A DNA stretch of 11,985 nt from Actinomycetes bacterium (GTDB lineage: Bacteria; Actinomycetota; Actinomycetes; Actinomycetales; Cellulomonadaceae), in contig JAEWGQ010000159.1 in NCBI GenBank assembly GCA_023388235.1, positions 1 through 11,985 of the forward strand, written 5' to 3'. Below, piece after piece: positions 1-6,768 of the stretch (within the stretch, counting starts at the first letter, position 1; every line of letters begins with the position of its first letter). Made by a program: the position numbers and the translations under genes. Under the pieces are notes generated by a model. The model was not told the origin of the DNA. It saw only the letters and a program-made list of their open reading frames with translations, and did not search any database.

Positions 1-700
1 AGCGGCGGACGCCGGCGCGGGTCACGAGCACGGCGACCCCGGGCGGGGCGCCGACGTCGCCCGGGTCGAGGGTGAGCACGTCCCACGCGTCCGCCACGGG
101 GACGTGCCCGAAGGACGACCCGGCGTCGACCAGCAGCGGCACCCCGGCGGCGCGGGCGCCGGCGTGCGCCTCCGCGACGGGCTGCCGGGTGCCGACCTCG
201 CCGTTGGCGTGCTGGAGCGCGGCCAGCGCGACGCCGGGTGCGGCGACGGCGGCGGCGAACGCGTCCGGGTCGACGCGGCCGAGCCGGTCGACCGGAACGG
301 TGACCCGCGCCGCGTCCGGGGTGCTGCGGGCGGCGTGGTCCGCCGCGTCGAGCACCGCCATGCGCTCGACCGCGGAGGTCACCACGGTGCTGCCGGTGCG
401 GCGGCGCCCGCGCGCGACGGTGAGCACGGCGCCGTGCAGCGCGGCGGTGTGCGAGGGCGCCAGGTCGACCTCCTCGGTGCGGGCGCCGACCAGCGCGGCG
501 ACGGCCTCGCGGGACCCGTCGAGCAGGGCCCGTGCGCGCCGGCCCTCGGAGTGCAGCCGCCGGGGGTCGGCCCAGCCCTCGTCGAGCGCCGCCAGGTAGG
601 CGTCCCGCGCGGCGGGCAGGACCGGCGCCCGGCCGGCGGAGTCGAGGACGGCGCGGGCGGCGGGCGGCGGGGCGGGGGTCGCGTCGGGCACGGCAGGCAC
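1..700 (-). CDS. Cysteine desulfurase-like class V aminotransferase, 5' part, active-site residues lost
   Basis: The minus strand is open from a GTG at 700 to the left edge (233 codons, no stop seen, so the C-terminus is missing). The fold is that of NifS/IscS PLP enzymes, which take sulfur from cysteine for Fe-S clusters or thiolation. Visible family blocks are WADPRRLHSEGRRAR (43-57), TSAVERMAVLD (108-118), HANGEVGTRQP (164-174), VDAGSSFG (191-198) and GAPPGVAVLVTR (217-228). N166 and D192 (cofactor contacts) are kept. Aligned by eye to E. coli IscS, the His that stacks on PLP (H104) is R113, Q183 is S195, and the SxHK that carries the Schiff-base lysine (K206) reads DPGD, putting D215 at the lysine. 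The frame is otherwise intact, so this looks like a real but non-desulfurase homologue. The start is uncertain: no clear ribosome binding site, and a second GTG lies at 691. It is divergent from ctaC. Confidence 0.8.
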   Translation of the reverse strand, partial: MPAVPDATPAPPPAARAVLDSAGRAPVLPAARDAYLAALDEGWADPRRLHSEGRRARALLDGSREAVAALVGARTEEVDLAPSHTAALHGAVLTVARGRRRTGSTVVTSAVERMAVLDAADHAARSTPDAARVTVPVDRLGRVDPDAFAAAVAAPGVALAALQHANGEVGTRQPVAEAHAGARAAGVPLLVDAGSSFGHVPVADAWDVLTLDPGDVGAPPGVAVLVTRAGVRR

Positions 701-728
701 GGTATCGGCCCAGCCCAGGGCAAGGCCC

Positions 729-742
729 GGTCACGGGTGACC
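729..742. promoter_or_regulatory. Palindrome GGTCAC-GG-GTGACC, operator candidate
   Basis: A perfect 6-2-6 dyad lies in the divergent region, 29 bp upstream of the GTG of the desulfurase-like gene and about 200 bp upstream of ctaC. Its position fits an operator of the leftward gene. A looser relative (GGTCA at 750-754 and TGATCC at 763-768) follows at once. No binding protein can be named from sequence alone. Confidence 0.3.
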
Positions 743-768
743 CCCGCCGGGTCAACCGGGGGTGATCC

Positions 769-787
769 AGATGACACTCCGTCATCT
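769..787. promoter_or_regulatory. Inverted repeat AGATGAC-N5-GTCATCT, operator candidate
   Basis: A perfect 7-5-7 inverted repeat stands out because it is AT-richer than the sequence around it. It lies between the divergent desulfurase-like gene and ctaC, about 150 bp before the ctaC start, which is a plausible place for a dimeric regulator. The core TGAC-N5-GTCA does not match a family consensus I can name with confidence; it is not the TGTGA-N6-TCACA of Crp. Confidence 0.4.
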
Positions 788-836
788 CGTGGGCCGGAAA
801 CGCGGTTCTGGGGCCACGAGCAGCCGGTCCTCGCGC

Positions 837-870
837 TACGCTGCACGGGATCGAGGACGAAGGTCCTAGG
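837..870 (+). promoter_or_regulatory. Possible ctaC promoter and leader hairpin
   Basis: TACGCT at 837-842 resembles an actinobacterial -10 element, but I see no good -35 at the right distance. Transcription from it would give a leader of about 90 nt. The leader would hold a small hairpin, AGGAC-GAAG-GTCCT (854-867), and the motif GTCCTAGG (863-870), which recurs upstream of ctaE at 9347-9354. The promoter call is weak; the hairpin and the motif are directly visible. Confidence 0.25.
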
Positions 871-928
871 TGACTTCCCCGTCGGACGCCGGACGCCCGC
901 AGGCGTCGCGGACGACGGGGACCGAAGT

Positions 929-934
929 GGAAGG
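929..934 (+). promoter_or_regulatory. Ribosome binding site that fixes the ctaC start
   Basis: GGAAGG ends 6 bases before the GTG at 941. It decides the start within a frame that stays open for more than 800 bases further upstream, and it places the lipoprotein signal peptide directly at the N-terminus. Confidence 0.75.
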
Positions 935-940
935 CCCCCG

Positions 941-1840
941 GTGCGTTCGCAGACCCCCCGCCGCACGAGGCGGACCCGACTGGCCGTCGCGGGACTCGCG
1001 ACCGTCGTCGCGCTCGCGCTCGCCGGATGCTCGCCCGAGGCCCAGCGCGGCTGGCTGCCCGGCGACTCCGACAACGAGATCACGAACCAGACCGGCCGGA
1101 TCACCAACCTGTGGGTCGGGTCCTGGGTCGCCGCCCTGCTGGTCGGCATCCTGGTGTGGGGCCTGATCATCTGGTGCGTCGCGGTCTACCGGAAGCGCAA
1201 GGACGACGACCAGCTCCCGGTGCAGCTCCGGTACCACGTGCCGCTCGAGATCATGTACGTGATCCTGCCGATCATCATGGTCGGCGTGCTGTTCTACTAC
1301 ACGGCGCGCGACATGACCGAGATCCAGGACACCTCGGCGGAGCCGGACCTCACGGTCCAGGTCATCGGCAAGCAGTGGAGCTGGGACTTCAACTACGTCG
1401 ACTCCGACGTGTACGACACCGGCGAGCACGCGCAGGAGGTCGGCGCGACCGGCGTCCTCGCCGAGCAGCCGACCCTCTACCTGCCCGTCGGGGAGCGCGT
1501 CGAGTTCGTGCTCGACTCCCGCGACGTCATCCACTCGTTCTGGGTGCCGGCGTTCCTGTACAAGCAGGACATGATCCCGGGCCGGACCAACCGGTTCCAG
1601 GTCGTCCCCGAGGTCGAGGGCGAGTACGTCGGCAAGTGCGCCGAGCTGTGCGGCGAGGAGCACTCGTCGATGCTGTTCAACGTGAAGGTCGTCTCGCGCG
1701 ACGAGTACGACGCGCACATCGAGGACCTGCGGGACGCCGGCCAGGAAGGTCAGCTGGGTCTCGAGTACAGCCGCCTGCAGGACATCCGCGTCACCGGTGA
1801 GGGTGGCGGGGACGCCGAGGGCGAAGAGGGAGCGAACTGA
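941..1840 (+). CDS. ctaC: Cytochrome c oxidase subunit II (CtaC), lipoprotein
   Basis: 299 aa. CtaC holds the CuA centre that takes electrons from cytochrome c (here QcrC) and passes them to haem a in CtaD, on the outer face of the membrane. A basic N-terminus is followed by a hydrophobic stretch and lipobox LALAGC, so C30 is the probable lipidated first residue after cleavage. Two membrane helices follow at about 56-83 and 101-123. The C-terminal cupredoxin domain carries all CuA ligands: H198 (VIHSFW) and C233, E235, C237, H241 and M244 in [12 protein letters not shown]. The aromatic stretch QWSWDFNY is the usual electron-entry region. GTG at 941 is chosen because of its GGAAGG site and the signal peptide; the open frame continues far upstream without meaning. 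The stop overlaps the ctaD start (TGATG), so the two are translationally coupled. Similar length to actinobacterial CtaC without extra domains. Confidence 0.95.
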   Translation: MRSQTPRRTRRTRLAVAGLATVVALALAGCSPEAQRGWLPGDSDNEITNQTGRITNLWVGSWVAALLVGILVWGLIIWCVAVYRKRKDDDQLPVQLRYHVPLEIMYVILPIIMVGVLFYYTARDMTEIQDTSAEPDLTVQVIGKQWSWDFNYVDSDVYDTGEHAQEVGATGVLAEQPTLYLPVGERVEFVLDSRDVIHSFWVPAFLYKQDMIPGRTNRFQVVPEVEGEYVGKCAELCGEEHSSMLFNVKVVSRDEYDAHIEDLRDAGQEGQLGLEYSRLQDIRVTGEGGGDAEGEEGAN

Positions 1841-3654
1841 TGGCCGCCACCGTCGAGGTCGTGCCGGGGCTCGCGCCCCGCCGGCAGACCCTGGGCCGCA
1901 CGATCGTCAAGTGGGTCACGTCGACCGACCACAAGACGATCGGCTACATGTACCTGATCACCGCGTTCCTGTGGTTCGCGATCGGCGGGATCATGGCGCT
2001 GCTCATCCGCGCGGAGCTGTTCGAGCCCGGCATCCAGGTGGTGCAGAGCAAGGAGCAGTACAACCAGCTCTTCACGATGCACGGCACGATCATGCTGCTG
2101 CTGTTCGCGACGCCGCTGTTCGCCGCGTTCGCGAACATCATCATGCCGCTGCAGATCGGCGCGCCCGACGTCGCGTTCCCGCGGCTGAACGCGTTCTCGT
2201 ACTGGCTGTACCTGTTCGGCGGCCTGATCGCCGCCGGCGGGTTCCTCACCCCGCAGGGCGCGGCCTCGTTCGGGTGGTTCGCGTACGCGCCGCTGTCGAA
2301 CTCCGTGTACTCCCCGGGGGCCGGCGGCGACCTGTGGGTGTTCGGGCTCGCGCTGACCGGTTTCGGCACGATCCTCGGTGCCGTCAACTTCATCACCACG
2401 ATCGTCACCATGCGCGCGCCGGGCATGACGATGTTCCGGATGCCGATCTTCACCTGGAACACGCTCATCACGAGCCTGCTGGTGCTGATGGCGTTCCCGC
2501 CGCTGGCCGCCGCGCTGTTCGCGCTCGGCGCCGACCGCCGGCTGGGTGCGCAGGTGTTCAACCCCGAGAACGGCGGCGCCATCCTGTGGCAGCACCTGTT
2601 CTGGTTCTTCGGGCACCCCGAGGTGTACATCATCGCGCTGCCGTTCTTCGGCATCGCGACCGAGATCCTGCCGGTGTTCAGCCGCAAGCCCGTGTTCGGC
2701 TACAAGGGCCTGGTGTACGCGACCATCGCGATCGCCGCCCTGTCGGTCACCGTGTGGGCGCACCACATGTACGTCACCGGCGCGGTGCTGCTGCCGTTCT
2801 TCGCGCTGATGACGATGCTGATCGCCGTGCCCACGGGCGTGAAGTTCTTCAACTGGATCGGCACGATGTGGCGCGGCAAGCTCACGTTCGAGACGCCGAT
2901 GCTGTGGACGATCGGGTTCCTCACGACGTTCCTGTTCGGCGGCCTGACGGGCGTCATCCTGTCCAGCCCGGCGCTCGACTTCCACGTGTCCGACACGTAC
3001 TTCGTCGTCGCGCACTTCCACTACGTGGTGTTCGGCACCGTCGTGTTCATGATGTTCGGCGGCATGTACTACTGGTGGCCGAAGTTCACGGGCCGGATGC
3101 TGAACGAGCGGCTGGGGAAGATCCACTTCTGGCTGCTGTTCATCGGCTTCCACATGACGTTCCTCGTCCAGCACTGGCTGGGTGCCGAGGGCATGCCCCG
3201 CCGGTACGCCGACTACTCGCCGGAGGACGGGTTCACCTGGATGAACCAGCTCTCCACGATCGGCTCGATGATCCTGGCGATCTCCACGCTGCCGTTCCTG
3301 TGGAACGTGTACATCACCTGGCGGCGCGCGCCCAAGGTCACCGTCGACGACCCGTGGGGCTACGGCCAGTCGCTCGAGTGGGCGACGTCCTGCCCGCCGC
3401 CGCGGCACAACTTCACGTCGCTGCCGCGCATCCGCTCGGAGCGCCCGGCGTTCGACCTGCACCACCCCGAGGTCGCGGCGATGGACCACGTCGAGCCGGA
3501 GCCCGGGTTCTTCGACTGGGAGGCCGAGCGCACCGGTGAGCAGGGCGTGGCCCGCGACCGCGCCGCGCACGGCGGCGGCGAGCAGGAGCAGTCCAGCGCC
3601 ACCATCGTGGACGACCGCCCGCGCGGTGCCGAGGACGAGGAGGGGCGCAAGTGA
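1840..3654 (+). CDS. ctaD: Cytochrome c oxidase subunit I (CtaD)
   Basis: 604 aa, the catalytic haem-copper subunit that reduces oxygen to water and pumps protons. Twelve membrane helices are expected and the hydrophobic pattern agrees. Ligands seen: H81 (FTMHGT) and H394 for haem a; H392 (VAHFHYV) for haem a3; H259 of GHPEVY and H308-H309 of WAHHMY for CuB; Y263 is the His-Tyr cross-link partner. Proton-path residues are present: D110 ([11 protein letters not shown]), E261 and K335 (PTGVKFF). This is therefore a type A, proton-pumping aa3 oxidase. The last 110 or so residues form a hydrophilic tail that is charged and poorly conserved. The start ATG shares its A with the ctaC stop, after a GGGAG at about 1828-1832. 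The stop overlaps the ctaF GTG by four bases. All catalytic residues are intact. Confidence 0.98.
   Translation: MAATVEVVPGLAPRRQTLGRTIVKWVTSTDHKTIGYMYLITAFLWFAIGGIMALLIRAELFEPGIQVVQSKEQYNQLFTMHGTIMLLLFATPLFAAFANIIMPLQIGAPDVAFPRLNAFSYWLYLFGGLIAAGGFLTPQGAASFGWFAYAPLSNSVYSPGAGGDLWVFGLALTGFGTILGAVNFITTIVTMRAPGMTMFRMPIFTWNTLITSLLVLMAFPPLAAALFALGADRRLGAQVFNPENGGAILWQHLFWFFGHPEVYIIALPFFGIATEILPVFSRKPVFGYKGLVYATIAIAALSVTVWAHHMYVTGAVLLPFFALMTMLIAVPTGVKFFNWIGTMWRGKLTFETPMLWTIGFLTTFLFGGLTGVILSSPALDFHVSDTYFVVAHFHYVVFGTVVFMMFGGMYYWWPKFTGRMLNERLGKIHFWLLFIGFHMTFLVQHWLGAEGMPRRYADYSPEDGFTWMNQLSTIGSMILAISTLPFLWNVYITWRRAPKVTVDDPWGYGQSLEWATSCPPPRHNFTSLPRIRSERPAFDLHHPEVAAMDHVEPEPGFFDWEAERTGEQGVARDRAAHGGGEQEQSSATIVDDRPRGAEDEEGRK
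3638..3645 (+). promoter_or_regulatory. Strong ribosome binding site for ctaF
   Basis: AGGAGGGG lies 5 bases before the GTG at 3651. It supports that start over the internal ATG at 3723, which has only a poor site upstream. Confidence 0.7.
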
Positions 3655-4121
3655 GCAGGCTCGACGAGTTCGGCGGGTCCCGCCCGTCGCTGACGGGCAG
3701 CGGCGAGCGCCCGCGGCACGCCATGAAGGTGGAGCCGTACCTGTTCCTGGGCGGCATCCTGTTCTTCATCCCCGTGGGGCTGATCTACGCCTGGTGGAGC
3801 GGCGGCGAGCCCGTGGGCACCGTCGGCATCCCGCTGGTGGGCGGCCTGGTCGGGATGATCGGCGGCTACCTGCTGCTGCTCTCGCGCCGCATCGACGCGC
3901 GGCCCGAGGACGACCCGGAGGCGCTCATCGCCGAGGGCGCCGGCGACCAGGGCGTGTTCAGCCCGTGGAGCTGGTGGCCCATCACGATCGCCGCCGCGGG
4001 GGCCATCGTGTTCCTCGGGATGGCGGTCGGCTGGTGGCTGCTGGTCATCGGCGTGGCGCTCGGCGTCGTCGGCCTGGTCGGCTGGGTCTTCGAGTTCTCC
4101 CGCGGGCAGCACGCGCACTGA
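3651..4121 (+). CDS. ctaF: Actinobacterial cytochrome c oxidase subunit IV (CtaF)
   Basis: 156 aa, small membrane subunit found in actinobacterial aa3 oxidases. It is not related to mitochondrial subunit IV and has no catalytic residues; it packs against CtaD in the supercomplex. Four hydrophobic segments are visible: about residues 28-45, 52-72, 107-125 and 127-145. They are linked by a charged loop ([15 protein letters not shown]). The family core begins at [11 protein letters not shown] (ATG 3723), as in mycobacterial homologues. The chosen GTG adds a 24-residue hydrophilic extension, but it has a strong ribosome binding site and a GTGA overlap with the ctaD stop, so coupled translation from 3651 is more likely. 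It ends the ctaCDF operon; a long hairpin follows 20 bases after the stop. Confidence 0.9.
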   Translation: MSRLDEFGGSRPSLTGSGERPRHAMKVEPYLFLGGILFFIPVGLIYAWWSGGEPVGTVGIPLVGGLVGMIGGYLLLLSRRIDARPEDDPEALIAEGAGDQGVFSPWSWWPITIAAAGAIVFLGMAVGWWLLVIGVALGVVGLVGWVFEFSRGQHAH

Positions 4122-4141
4122 GCGCACCGCGCACCCGCAGC

Positions 4142-4188
4142 ACGACGCAGGGGCCCGGCACCGTCACGGTGCCGGGCCCCTGCGTCGT
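4142..4188. terminator. Bidirectional terminator, perfect 22-bp stem
   Basis: A perfect inverted repeat with 22-base arms (4142-4163 and 4167-4188) and a 3-base loop TCA lies between the convergent ends of ctaF (plus) and sodA (minus). The symmetry lets it work on both strands. There is no real T-run, which is common for terminators in very GC-rich actinobacteria. Confidence 0.85.
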
Positions 4189-4199
4189 TCGGGCGGGCG

Positions 4200-4829
4200 T
4201 CAGAGCGACGGGACGATGAGCCCCGAGGTCTGCGTGCGGGCGCGGGCGAAGCGCTCGGCCGCGTCGGCCCAGCTCACGATGTTCCACCACGCCTTGACGT
4301 AGTCCGCCTTGACGTTGACGTAGTCGAGGTAGAACGCGTGCTCCCACATGTCGAGCACGACGATCGGGACCAGGCCCAGGGGGATGTTGCCCTGCTGGTC
4401 GTACAGCTGGACGATGACGAGCTTCTCGCCGAGGGAGTCCCAGGCGAGGATCGACCAGCCGGAGCCCATGATGGTCGTGGCGTTGGCGGTGAAGTGCGCC
4501 TGGAACTTGTCGAACGAGCCGAAGAACTCGTCGATCGCCGCGGCGAGCTCGCCCTCGGGCTTGTCGCCGCCCTCGGGGGAGAGGTTCTGCCAGAAGACCG
4601 AGTGGTTGACGTGGCCGCCCAGGTTGAACGCCAGGGTCTTCTCCAGACCGGCCACGGCGCCGAAGTCGCCGGACTCCCGGGCCGCCGCGAGCTTCTCCAG
4701 CGCGGTGTTCGCGCCGGCCACGTACGCCGCGTGGTGCTTGTCGTGGTGCAGCTCCATGATGCGGCCGGAGATGTGCGGCTCGAGCGCCGCGTAGTCGTAG
4801 GGCAGGTCCGGAAGGGTGTAGTCGGCCAT
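4200..4829 (-). CDS. sodA: Superoxide dismutase, Mn/Fe type
   Basis: 209 aa, converts superoxide to oxygen and hydrogen peroxide. No signal peptide, so probably cytoplasmic. The alpha-hairpin N-domain (about 1-85) and the alpha/beta C-domain are complete. Metal ligands are H28, H76 (HVNHSVFW), D160 and H164 (DMWEHAFY), the same numbering as in the M. tuberculosis enzyme. Residues 145-146 are Gln-Gln (YDQQGN). The Fe enzyme of M. tuberculosis has His at 145, while Mn-using mycobacterial enzymes have Gln, so Mn is the more likely metal (family knowledge plus inference). GGAGAGG lies 5 bases before the ATG. The gene sits between the oxidase and bcc operons, in the same direction as qcrB but separated from it by 187 bp and a terminator, so it probably has its own promoter. 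Full length, no oddity. Confidence 0.97.
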   Translation of the reverse strand: MADYTLPDLPYDYAALEPHISGRIMELHHDKHHAAYVAGANTALEKLAAARESGDFGAVAGLEKTLAFNLGGHVNHSVFWQNLSPEGGDKPEGELAAAIDEFFGSFDKFQAHFTANATTIMGSGWSILAWDSLGEKLVIVQLYDQQGNIPLGLVPIVVLDMWEHAFYLDYVNVKADYVKAWWNIVSWADAAERFARARTQTSGLIVPSL

Positions 4830-4882
4830 CAGTGCCTCTCCGTGCTCGGGTCGCGGCTCGTCCGCCGCGACGACGTTCTGCG

Positions 4883-4905
4883 CAGGTGGCCCGGGGGCGC
4901 ACCTG
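4883..4905. repeat. Inverted repeat CAGGTG-N11-CACCTG upstream of sodA
   Basis: A perfect 6-11-6 dyad lies about 55-75 bp upstream of the sodA start, inside the 187-bp gap after qcrB. The place suits a regulator site, but arms this short can arise by chance in GC-rich DNA. I see no convincing -10/-35 pair for sodA. Confidence 0.25.
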
Positions 4906-4953
4906 ACGTCTGTCGTACCACGTGCGGGGCGCGGCGGCCTGTCGGGAGACGAC

Positions 4954-4987
4954 CGCGCCCACCCGGTCCAACGACCGGGTGGGCGCG
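4954..4987 (-). terminator. Terminator of the ctaE-qcrCAB operon
   Basis: A perfect 14-bp stem (arms 4954-4967 and 4974-4987) with 6-base loop lies 30 bases past the qcrB stop on the minus strand. It is GC-rich and has no strong T-run. It separates the bcc operon from sodA. Confidence 0.75.
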
Positions 4988-5016
4988 ATGATTCCCCTGG
5001 TCAGGGGCCAGTTTCC

Positions 5017-6768
5017 TCAGTGCCGCGTGGTGCCCTCGACGTCCTCCTGGCCGGGGGCCAGGTGCCGGGCGCCGGCGGAGCCGGCCCCGATCGCCTCGTG
5101 CTCGTCGGCGGCCGCGGGGAGGGCGTCGTGCCCGCCGTGCGACTGCGCGGCCCGCAGCTCGGCCGGGGTGACCGGCTCGACGCGGTCCTCGTAGAACACC
5201 CGGGACAGCCGCTGGCGCAGGCGGTCCTTGCGGTAGCCCTTGCGGCGCACGCCGCGCGAGTCCTCGGCCGGCTCGATCTCGAGCGGGCGCCGCGGCTCGT
5301 GCTGGACGCGCAGCCAGCGCTCGTGCGCGTCGAGGGGCTTGTGCACCTCGATGTACTCGCCGGACGCGAACCGGACGATGCGCCCGGTCTCGTGGCCGTG
5401 CAGCACCAGCTCGCGGTCCTTGCGCTGCAGCGCCAGGCAGATCCGCTTGGTGATCCAGAACGCGAACGCCGGGGCGACGAACAGCAGCACCCGGAACGTC
5501 CAGGTGATGTCGTTGATCGACAGGTGGAAGTGCGTGGCGATCAGGTCGTTCGAGCCCGCGAGGATCAGGATGAAGAACGCCGTCAGCAGCGAGACGCCGA
5601 ACGCGGTGCGGAACGGGGCGTTGCGCGGGCGGTCCAGGACGTGGTGCTCGCGGTCGTCCCCGGTCGCCAGGGACTCGATGAACGGCCAGAGCGCGAGCGT
5701 CGTGAACAGCAGGCCCGGGATGATCACGCCGGGGATGAGGATGTTCATCGGCACGGTGAAGTCGCCGACCACGAACTCCCAGCCCGGCATGAGGCGCAGG
5801 CCGCCCTCCAGGAAGAGCATGTACCAGTCGGGCTGGGCGCCCGCGGACACGACGCCCGGGTCGAACGGGCCGTAGTTCCAGACCGGGTTGATCGTCATCG
5901 TGGCGGCCATCAGGGCGATGACGGAGAACACGATGAAGAAGAAGCCGCCGGCCTTCGCGACGTACACGGGGAACAGCGGGTAGCCGACGACGTTCTTGTC
6001 GGTCCGGCCCGAGCCCGGGTACTGCGTGTGCTTGTGCAGCACGACGAACAGCAGGTGCAGGCCGATGAGCGCGAGGATCAGCGCGGGCACCAGCAGCACG
6101 TGCACGGTGAACAGGCGCGGGATCAGCGCGGTCCCGGGGAACTCGCCGCCGAACAGCGCGAACGACACGTACGAGCCGAGCACCGGGATGGAGCGGGCCA
6201 CGCCGTCGGCGATGCGCAGGCCGTTGCCGGACAGCACGTCGTCGGGCAGCGAGTAGCCGGAGAACCCGGCGAGCAGGCCCAGGATCATCAGGGTGAAGCC
6301 GACCAGCCAGTTGAGCTCGCGCGGCTTGCGGAACGCGCCGGTGAAGAACACGCGCATCATGTGCGTGACGATCGCGGCCATGAAGATCAGCGCGGACCAG
6401 TGGTGGATCTGCCGCATGAGCAGACCGCCGCGCACCTCGAACGACAGGCGCAGCGTCGAGGCGAACGCCTCGGACATCTGCACGCCGTCCATCGCGGCCC
6501 ACGGCCCGTGGTAGTGCACCTCGTTCATGGAGGGCACGAAGAACATCGTGAGGAACGTGCCCGAGATCAGCAGGACGACGAACGCGTACAGCGCGATCTC
6601 GCCGAGCAGGAACGACCAGTGGTCCGGGAAGATCTTGCGGGCGAACTCCTTGACGGCGACGCCGATGCCGGTGCGCTGGTCGAGGTAGTCCGCGGTCGCC
6701 GCCGCGGCGCGGGCGCCGCCCGAGGGCGGGGCGCCGGCGGCGCGGGTGGGGGAGTCGACGGTGCTCAT
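5017..6768 (-). CDS. qcrB: Menaquinol-cytochrome c reductase cytochrome b subunit (QcrB)
   Basis: 583 aa, the integral membrane subunit that oxidises menaquinol at the Qp site and carries both b haems. Axial histidines are H122 and H136 (14 apart) and H223 and H238 (15 apart); the 14/15 spacing is the form seen in b6-type and actinobacterial proteins. The quinol-site motif is PDWY (313-316), the variant of PEWY. Eight or more hydrophobic helices lie between about 50 and 442, so cytochrome b and subunit IV parts are fused as in other actinobacteria. A hydrophilic C-terminal tail of about 135 residues (from about 448) is charged and ends in a low-complexity Ala/Gly/His stretch. The start ATG overlaps the qcrA stop (ATGA), with GGGAG about 8 bases upstream inside qcrA. 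The open frame continues further upstream without meaning. Last gene of its operon. QcrB is the known target of Q203-type inhibitors in mycobacteria. Confidence 0.97.
   Translation of the reverse strand: MSTVDSPTRAAGAPPSGGARAAAATADYLDQRTGIGVAVKEFARKIFPDHWSFLLGEIALYAFVVLLISGTFLTMFFVPSMNEVHYHGPWAAMDGVQMSEAFASTLRLSFEVRGGLLMRQIHHWSALIFMAAIVTHMMRVFFTGAFRKPRELNWLVGFTLMILGLLAGFSGYSLPDDVLSGNGLRIADGVARSIPVLGSYVSFALFGGEFPGTALIPRLFTVHVLLVPALILALIGLHLLFVVLHKHTQYPGSGRTDKNVVGYPLFPVYVAKAGGFFFIVFSVIALMAATMTINPVWNYGPFDPGVVSAGAQPDWYMLFLEGGLRLMPGWEFVVGDFTVPMNILIPGVIIPGLLFTTLALWPFIESLATGDDREHHVLDRPRNAPFRTAFGVSLLTAFFILILAGSNDLIATHFHLSINDITWTFRVLLFVAPAFAFWITKRICLALQRKDRELVLHGHETGRIVRFASGEYIEVHKPLDAHERWLRVQHEPRRPLEIEPAEDSRGVRRKGYRKDRLRQRLSRVFYEDRVEPVTPAELRAAQSHGGHDALPAAADEHEAIGAGSAGARHLAPGQEDVEGTTRH

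Noticed and set aside
104..940. Long in-frame extension of ctaC upstream of GTG 941
   Set aside because: The extension is antisense to the desulfurase-like gene and lacks any family similarity; the ribosome binding site and lipoprotein signal peptide fix the start at 941.
870..1166. A 98-codon plus-strand frame starting at GTG 870
   Set aside because: It overlaps the start of ctaC in another frame, and its protein is low-complexity Arg/Pro/Ser typical of shadow frames in GC-rich DNA.
379..1170. 263-codon minus-strand frame across the divergent region
   Set aside because: It crosses the regulatory region and the ctaC start with Pro/Arg/Ser-rich low-complexity sequence. The real minus-strand gene here is in a different frame.
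1750..3570. 606-codon open frame antisense to ctaD
   Set aside because: Composition is dominated by Arg, His, Glu, Asp and Val, the usual antisense product of a hydrophobic GC-rich gene; no domain is recognisable and ctaD is certain.
4142..4188. Attachment site or IS end
   Set aside because: The repeat is a single perfect hairpin between convergent stops with no transposase, integrase or direct repeats nearby.
4045..4971. Minus-strand frame covering sodA in another register
   Set aside because: It is a frame shadow of sodA with Arg/Gly-rich composition, and it reads through the terminator hairpin.
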